Shown one piece after another: positions 60,406 through 64,000 of a DNA stretch of 64,000 bases (positions are counted from its first letter, which is position 1; each line of letters begins with the position of its first letter). The notes below the pieces were generated by a model. That model made no database searches. It was not told the DNA's origin and worked only from the letters and a program-made list of their open reading frames with translations. Made by a program: the position numbers and the translations under genes. Source of the DNA: an uncultured Poribacteria bacterium (GTDB taxonomy: Bacteria; Poribacteria; WGA-4E; WGA-3G); assembly GCA_951828385.1 (NCBI GenBank), contig OX639973.1, forward strand, positions 620,001 through 684,000. Reading direction: 5' to 3'.

Positions 60406-61374
60406 ATGCAGAAGGTGAAAACCTGCGCTTGGCAGGTGAAAATAATCGTCTACATCGGTGTGTGTCTTATCGCACTGTCGGGTATTGCATGGGCAGATGG
60501 GCATCTCCAAGTCAAGGAGAAGGAGCAGAAGCTTGTTTTAAAGGGTAAAATCTCCGAAGCACTTGGTGAATATGATGCACATTTGAAAGGAGCCGTTGAA
60601 TACCTCGTTTGTGGACACAACGGCAAGGAATATGAGAGTATTGTTGTCGTCGATGCAACAGCGAAGGAAATTTACGAGGCACTTGAAAAGCTCGGTGTTG
60701 CGGTAGGTACGCCGCCCGGCTACGATGAAGAAAAGGATGAACCGACACCCCCAAAGGGAACCGAGTTTCTTTTTTATGTTGAATGGAAAGATGGCGATAC
60801 AGCGAAAAAAGTCCGTGCTGAAGACTTAATTTTCAACGTGAAAACCCAAAAGCCGATGTCCCGTGTCGCTTGGATCTATTCCGGTTCACGGGTAGTGGCA
60901 GACTTGGATAGCGATGATGAAGATGCGATGATACCACAGGCGTTTATGAGCAACGATATTGTCGCCTTGAAGCGGTTCGATGCAAGTGCGCTCTTCCAGA
61001 ATCCGCTTCCCGAATCGGAAGAGGAGAACATCTATAAAAAGAACGATGCCTTGATGCCAAAACTTGGGACACCTGTGATGCTCACGATTGAAGTCAACCG
61101 GAAAATACAATTGTTTGTGCTAATTAGTGGAAAAGTACAAGGCGTAGGATTCCGCAATTTCACACAGATGAATGCTAAGCAGCTTGGCATTAATGGATAT
61201 GCTAAGAATCTACCAAACGGTAAGGTCGAAGTCGTCGCAGAGGGTGATAAAGCACAGTTAGACGCGTTGGTCGCTTTATTAAAGAAGGGGCCGCGCTTCG
61301 CGAGAGTTGATTCACTTGACGTTGACGAGCGTCCTTTCACTGGAGAATATAAGACTTTCAGCATTCGGTATTAA
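60406..61374 (+). CDS. Secreted YdjY-like protein fused to an acylphosphatase domain
   Basis: A 322-residue exported protein. Signal peptide 1-31 (ending AWADG). Residues about 34-225 resemble the YdjY family (CGHNGKEYESIVVVDATA, RAEDLIFNV, WIYSGSRVV). From about 236 to the end is a complete acylphosphatase domain: GKVQGVGFRNF with the catalytic arginine at about 250, and YAKNLPNGKVEV with the catalytic asparagine at about 268. Acylphosphatases normally are small cytoplasmic proteins of about 90 residues; here the domain is exported. An AAAGGAGG site precedes the ATG. The next gene starts 3 bases after the stop. Confidence 0.82.
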   Translation: MQKVKTCAWQVKIIVYIGVCLIALSGIAWADGHLQVKEKEQKLVLKGKISEALGEYDAHLKGAVEYLVCGHNGKEYESIVVVDATAKEIYEALEKLGVAVGTPPGYDEEKDEPTPPKGTEFLFYVEWKDGDTAKKVRAEDLIFNVKTQKPMSRVAWIYSGSRVVADLDSDDEDAMIPQAFMSNDIVALKRFDASALFQNPLPESEEENIYKKNDALMPKLGTPVMLTIEVNRKIQLFVLISGKVQGVGFRNFTQMNAKQLGINGYAKNLPNGKVEVVAEGDKAQLDALVALLKKGPRFARVDSLDVDERPFTGEYKTFSIRY

Positions 61375-61377
61375 ACC

Positions 61378-61998
61378 ATGTGTAGCACGCCACTCGCCAG
61401 TGCACATCAAAAAAGCATATCGGGGATACTCCTCGCAGCGGGACTCTCCACTCGGATGGGAGCACCGAAGCAGCTGCTTCCTTTTGGGGATAACACTATC
61501 GTTGAGACTGTAGTGGATAATATGCTCGGTGCCAAGTTTGATGAAGTGATCGTCGTCGTGGGGCACCACGCATTAGAGGTTCAAGCACAATTAGGGACAC
61601 GTCCGATCAATACCGTTTTTAACCCTGATTATCGCGAGGGTATGTTAACCTCCGCACAAACAGGCATCCGGGCACTTGAATCAAGCGATGCATTTGCACT
61701 TATGCTTGTGGACCAACCTTTTATCACATCCGCACTGATTGATCAGGTTATTGATGCTTATGTCCATACAGAAAAGGGAATAGCCCTACCGAGTTATAAT
61801 TATAAACGCGGGCATCCTGTCATCTTTGATCAGAAATATGCACGCGATATTCTGGCACTAACGCCAGAGAGCGACGGCGTGCGAACCCTCTTTAAAGCGT
61901 ATGGCGATGATATTCACTATGTTACCGTAGATACAGCCAACGTGCTGCGGGATATTGATTACCGCGAAGATTATGAGCGCGCCCGAAAGGAGAAATAA
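61378..61998 (+). CDS. MobA/MocA-like nucleotidyltransferase
   Basis: A 206-residue NTP transferase. The signature LLAAGLSTRMGAPKQLL (about 18-34) is the nucleotide-binding loop of MobA, MocA and related enzymes that add CMP or GMP to molybdopterin. LMLVDQPFIT carries the metal-binding aspartate. It is 2 bases before a Uma2-family gene and near a MoxR-type ATPase gene, an association also seen around xanthine or CO dehydrogenase maturation. No molybdenum enzyme lies in this window, so the role is open. Confidence 0.82.
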   Translation: MCSTPLASAHQKSISGILLAAGLSTRMGAPKQLLPFGDNTIVETVVDNMLGAKFDEVIVVVGHHALEVQAQLGTRPINTVFNPDYREGMLTSAQTGIRALESSDAFALMLVDQPFITSALIDQVIDAYVHTEKGIALPSYNYKRGHPVIFDQKYARDILALTPESDGVRTLFKAYGDDIHYVTVDTANVLRDIDYREDYERARKEK

Positions 61999-62000
61999 AT

Positions 62001-62672
62001 ATGAAAGAGCCTCGCAAAGACGCACCAGAAATTCCCGAATCAATACCGACCACCGTGACGTTGGAAGAATTTCTTGAAAACGATGTCCCAGGCTATGAAT
62101 ACATTGACGGCAAATTAGTCCTAAAGACACCCCCAGAAAGGCACCTGCCGATTCCCACGACGATGACAGCGGAAGAATTCCTTGAGAACGATGTCCCAGG
62201 CTATGAATACGCGAAAGGAGAATTAATACCGATGTCCCCAGCAACGAGAAGACACGGTAAGATCAGTGCAAAGGTTATATGGCATCTGTCCTCACATGTC
62301 TACGAAAATGGGCTGGGGGAATTGTATACCGCAGAAACGATATTTCAGGTTGGCGACCGCATGATGAAGCCGGATGTAGCGTTCGTTTCAACCGCCCACC
62401 TGGATGTCGACGAAGATAAAACGTTCCCGATCCCGCCCGATCTGGCGATTGAAGTGATCTCTCCCACAGATGTTCACTACCGTATTGTCCGCAAGGTGTT
62501 CGACTATCTGGAGGCAGGAACCCGCCTCGTCTGGGTACTTGACCCTGTTGCCAAATCGGTGACCGTGTATCGTTCTGACAACGACATTGAAATACTTACG
62601 CATGAAGCCACGTTGACTGGTGAAGATGTCGTGCCAGGGTTTACCTGTCCCGTGGGACAACTGTTTGAATAA
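62001..62672 (+). CDS. Uma2-family restriction-endonuclease-like protein with duplicated N-terminus
   Basis: A 223-residue protein of the Uma2 (DUF820) family. The core PD-(D/E)xK residues are in KPDVAFVST and LAIEVISPTD. The N-terminus contains two copies of one segment, with EEFLENDVPGYEY in each, spaced 36 residues apart; the DNA repeats are also alike. Normal members have one. The family is abundant in Cyanobacteria and Poribacteria and its function is unclear. It begins 2 bases after the nucleotidyltransferase. Confidence 0.82.
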   Translation: MKEPRKDAPEIPESIPTTVTLEEFLENDVPGYEYIDGKLVLKTPPERHLPIPTTMTAEEFLENDVPGYEYAKGELIPMSPATRRHGKISAKVIWHLSSHVYENGLGELYTAETIFQVGDRMMKPDVAFVSTAHLDVDEDKTFPIPPDLAIEVISPTDVHYRIVRKVFDYLEAGTRLVWVLDPVAKSVTVYRSDNDIEILTHEATLTGEDVVPGFTCPVGQLFE

Positions 62673-62739
62673 CGTAAGTGCGGTATAACACATCCAAAAT
62701 TTATCAATATCAAACGGAGTCTATCTTACATTTTACACA

Positions 62740-63627
62740 ATGTTTACATCCATCGAAAATGTTCAAAACGCTTGTGAGAAACATGCGTATATCGCGGATA
62801 AGGGTTTAGCGACAACGCTCTATCTCGCGCATCACCTCAAAAAGCCCATCTTTCTTGAAGGCGAACCGGGTGTCGGCAAAACAGAAGTTGCTAAAGTGCT
62901 TGCGGATTCTACAGGTGCGAAGCTCATTCGATTGCAGTGCTATGAAGGATTAGACGCAAACAGCGCATTGTACGAATGGAACTACACACGGCAAATTTTG
63001 CAACTCCGTATCGACGAGGCGCGCGGTCGCGACAAAGAACATATCGGCACCGACCTCTTTAGCGAGACATTTCTCCTAAAACGCCCTCTCCTGGAGGCTA
63101 TCCAGAGCGATGGCGATGTACCACCTGTCTTGCTCATTGACGAGGTTGACAGGAGCGATAGCGAATTCGAGGCGTTCCTGCTCGAAATCCTATCCGATTT
63201 TCAGATTACTATCCCCGAAATCGGCACGATTCAAGCGAAACATATTCCTTACGTCGTGCTGACTTCAAACCGAACGCGGGACGTTCATGAAGCACTTAAA
63301 CGGCGTTGTCTCTATCAGTGGATTGACTACCCTACTATTGAAAAGGAATTGGCGATTGTTCAGACGAAGCTGCCGCAGATTGATGAACACCTCGCGCAGC
63401 AATTATGCCGGATCATGCAACTCTGGCGGCAGGGAGATTACTATAAAAAACCGGGAGTTGCTGAAACACTGGATTGGGCATTGGCACTCATCGCACTCGG
63501 CAAAGCGCAATTGGATGCAGATGTCGTTGCAGAGACCCTTGGGTGTGTTTTCAAATATCAGGATGATATCCAACGGGCGCGCGCCGTAGAACTCTCTGAG
63601 TTGGGATTACAGGATGAACCAGCGTAG
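62740..63627 (+). CDS. MoxR-family AAA ATPase
   Basis: A 295-residue AAA+ protein. Walker A is GEPGVGKT at 41-48, Walker B is LLIDEVDR, and a sensor motif appears at VVLTSNRTRDVHEALKRRC. Its N-terminus and the block RLQCYEGLDANSALYEWNY resemble the CoxD-type subgroup, which helps mature CO dehydrogenase and related enzymes. A nucleotidyltransferase gene lies 0.7 kb upstream. Its stop overlaps the start of an ABC permease gene by about 14 bases. Confidence 0.88.
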   Translation: MFTSIENVQNACEKHAYIADKGLATTLYLAHHLKKPIFLEGEPGVGKTEVAKVLADSTGAKLIRLQCYEGLDANSALYEWNYTRQILQLRIDEARGRDKEHIGTDLFSETFLLKRPLLEAIQSDGDVPPVLLIDEVDRSDSEFEAFLLEILSDFQITIPEIGTIQAKHIPYVVLTSNRTRDVHEALKRRCLYQWIDYPTIEKELAIVQTKLPQIDEHLAQQLCRIMQLWRQGDYYKKPGVAETLDWALALIALGKAQLDADVVAETLGCVFKYQDDIQRARAVELSELGLQDEPA

Positions 63628-64000
63628 GAAAGGCCAACGTGTTGAAACGAAAATCTTTAGAGGTACGGGTTACCTCCTTTTAGTGGCTGCAGCCTTCTGC
63701 ACGATGGTACCCTTGCTGTGGCTGCTAACATCTTCTTTTAAAACCGCAAATGAGATTTTCGCAGTTCCGATTCAGTGGTTTCCGAGCTTCCCCCCGCGCG
63801 TCGCATCATCGCCTTATGTTGTTGAAGATGCGTATCCCAAGATTGAGAAACCGATGGTGGTAGATGAAACAGTGTGGGAAGGACTACAGACTGAACTTAC
63901 GCAGGCAATCTGGACAAAAGCAGAAACGCACATCGCAGCAAATACACAACTTTCCAATTACGTTCCATCCGAGCAATTACAGATGGAAATCATAGAGGGT
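63614..64000 (+). CDS. Carbohydrate-type ABC transporter permease, N-terminal part (cut by window end)
   Basis: The frame begins MNQRRKGQRVETKIFRG and continues with a first membrane helix (LLLVAAAFCTMVPLLWLLTS) and SSFKTANEIFAVPIQWFPS, the typical start of MalG-type permeases. About 129 codons are visible and the frame stays open at the end. Only the first membrane helix and part of the loop before the second can be seen; the EAA loop would lie beyond the window. It overlaps the end of the MoxR gene by 14 bases. Confidence 0.75.
   Translation, partial: MNQRRKGQRVETKIFRGTGYLLLVAAAFCTMVPLLWLLTSSFKTANEIFAVPIQWFPSFPPRVASSPYVVEDAYPKIEKPMVVDETVWEGLQTELTQAIWTKAETHIAANTQLSNYVPSEQLQMEIIEG

Overview
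The window looks like a chromosomal segment of an uncultivated bacterium close to Candidatus Poribacteria. The main clue is the set of secreted proteins that end in a FlgD/Por-type C-terminal domain with the motif YPNPFNPETWIPYQL. Other clues are leucine-rich-repeat (LRR) and WD40 proteins, a phytanoyl-CoA dioxygenase family enzyme, sulfatase-like and Gfo/Idh/MocA enzymes, and many short palindromic repeats between genes. This placement comes from recognising families by eye; no search was run.

Layout. 1-8.0 kb: a defence island. A broken IS3-type orfA is followed by a type III restriction-modification pair (mod at 435-2057, res at 5636-8023), with three extra genes between them: a DUF3696-type AAA ATPase, an unrecognised possible effector and a protein with an internal duplication. 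8.0-8.4 kb: a terminator and a nested MITE-like element with terminal inverted repeats and flanking direct repeats. 8.4-12 kb (minus strand): a sulfatase-like hydrolase, a UbiA prenyltransferase and a beta-helix lipoprotein. 12.1-16.9 kb: a housekeeping operon ffh-rpsP-khpA-trmD-rplS-rnhB-yraN behind a near-perfect sigma70 promoter; rimM is missing and a second copy of the MITE-like repeat sits just upstream of rplS. 16.9-19.7 kb: amidohydrolase, PhyH dioxygenase and D-threonine-aldolase-like genes. 19.8-20.4 kb: ubiX-like flavin prenyltransferase.

20.6-29.8 kb (minus strand): two large secreted LRR proteins, one with c-type haem motifs and a cohesin-like domain, the other with a dockerin-like domain. 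Next to them is an ECF sigma factor fused to a membrane segment and LRRs. That reading frame runs into a glycoside-hydrolase-like domain which is split by a frameshift at a run of seven G. 30-40 kb: MFS exporter, Gfo/Idh oxidoreductase, CorA, small envelope proteins, an SLC12-like cation-chloride cotransporter and an MscS channel.

40-49.6 kb (minus strand): a phosphate-uptake locus, pstS-pstC-pstA, then a TnpB element and two tandem potassium channels, then three PstB-like ATPases, a second PstA-like permease and phoU. PstC carries an N-terminal DUF805 domain. The three ATPases have complementary defects in their catalytic motifs, which suggests asymmetric heterodimers. 49.7-50.7 kb: a remnant of a type ISP restriction enzyme and two small genes.

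51-64 kb: M32 carboxypeptidase, small lipoprotein, 15-blade WD40 protein, parallel beta-helix protein, nucleoside hydrolase, coiled-coil and TPR proteins, DUF481-like barrel, a secreted YdjY-acylphosphatase fusion, a MobA/MocA-like nucleotidyltransferase, a Uma2-family protein, a MoxR-type ATPase and the start of a sugar-type ABC permease cut by the window end. No rRNA, tRNA or CRISPR array was recognised.
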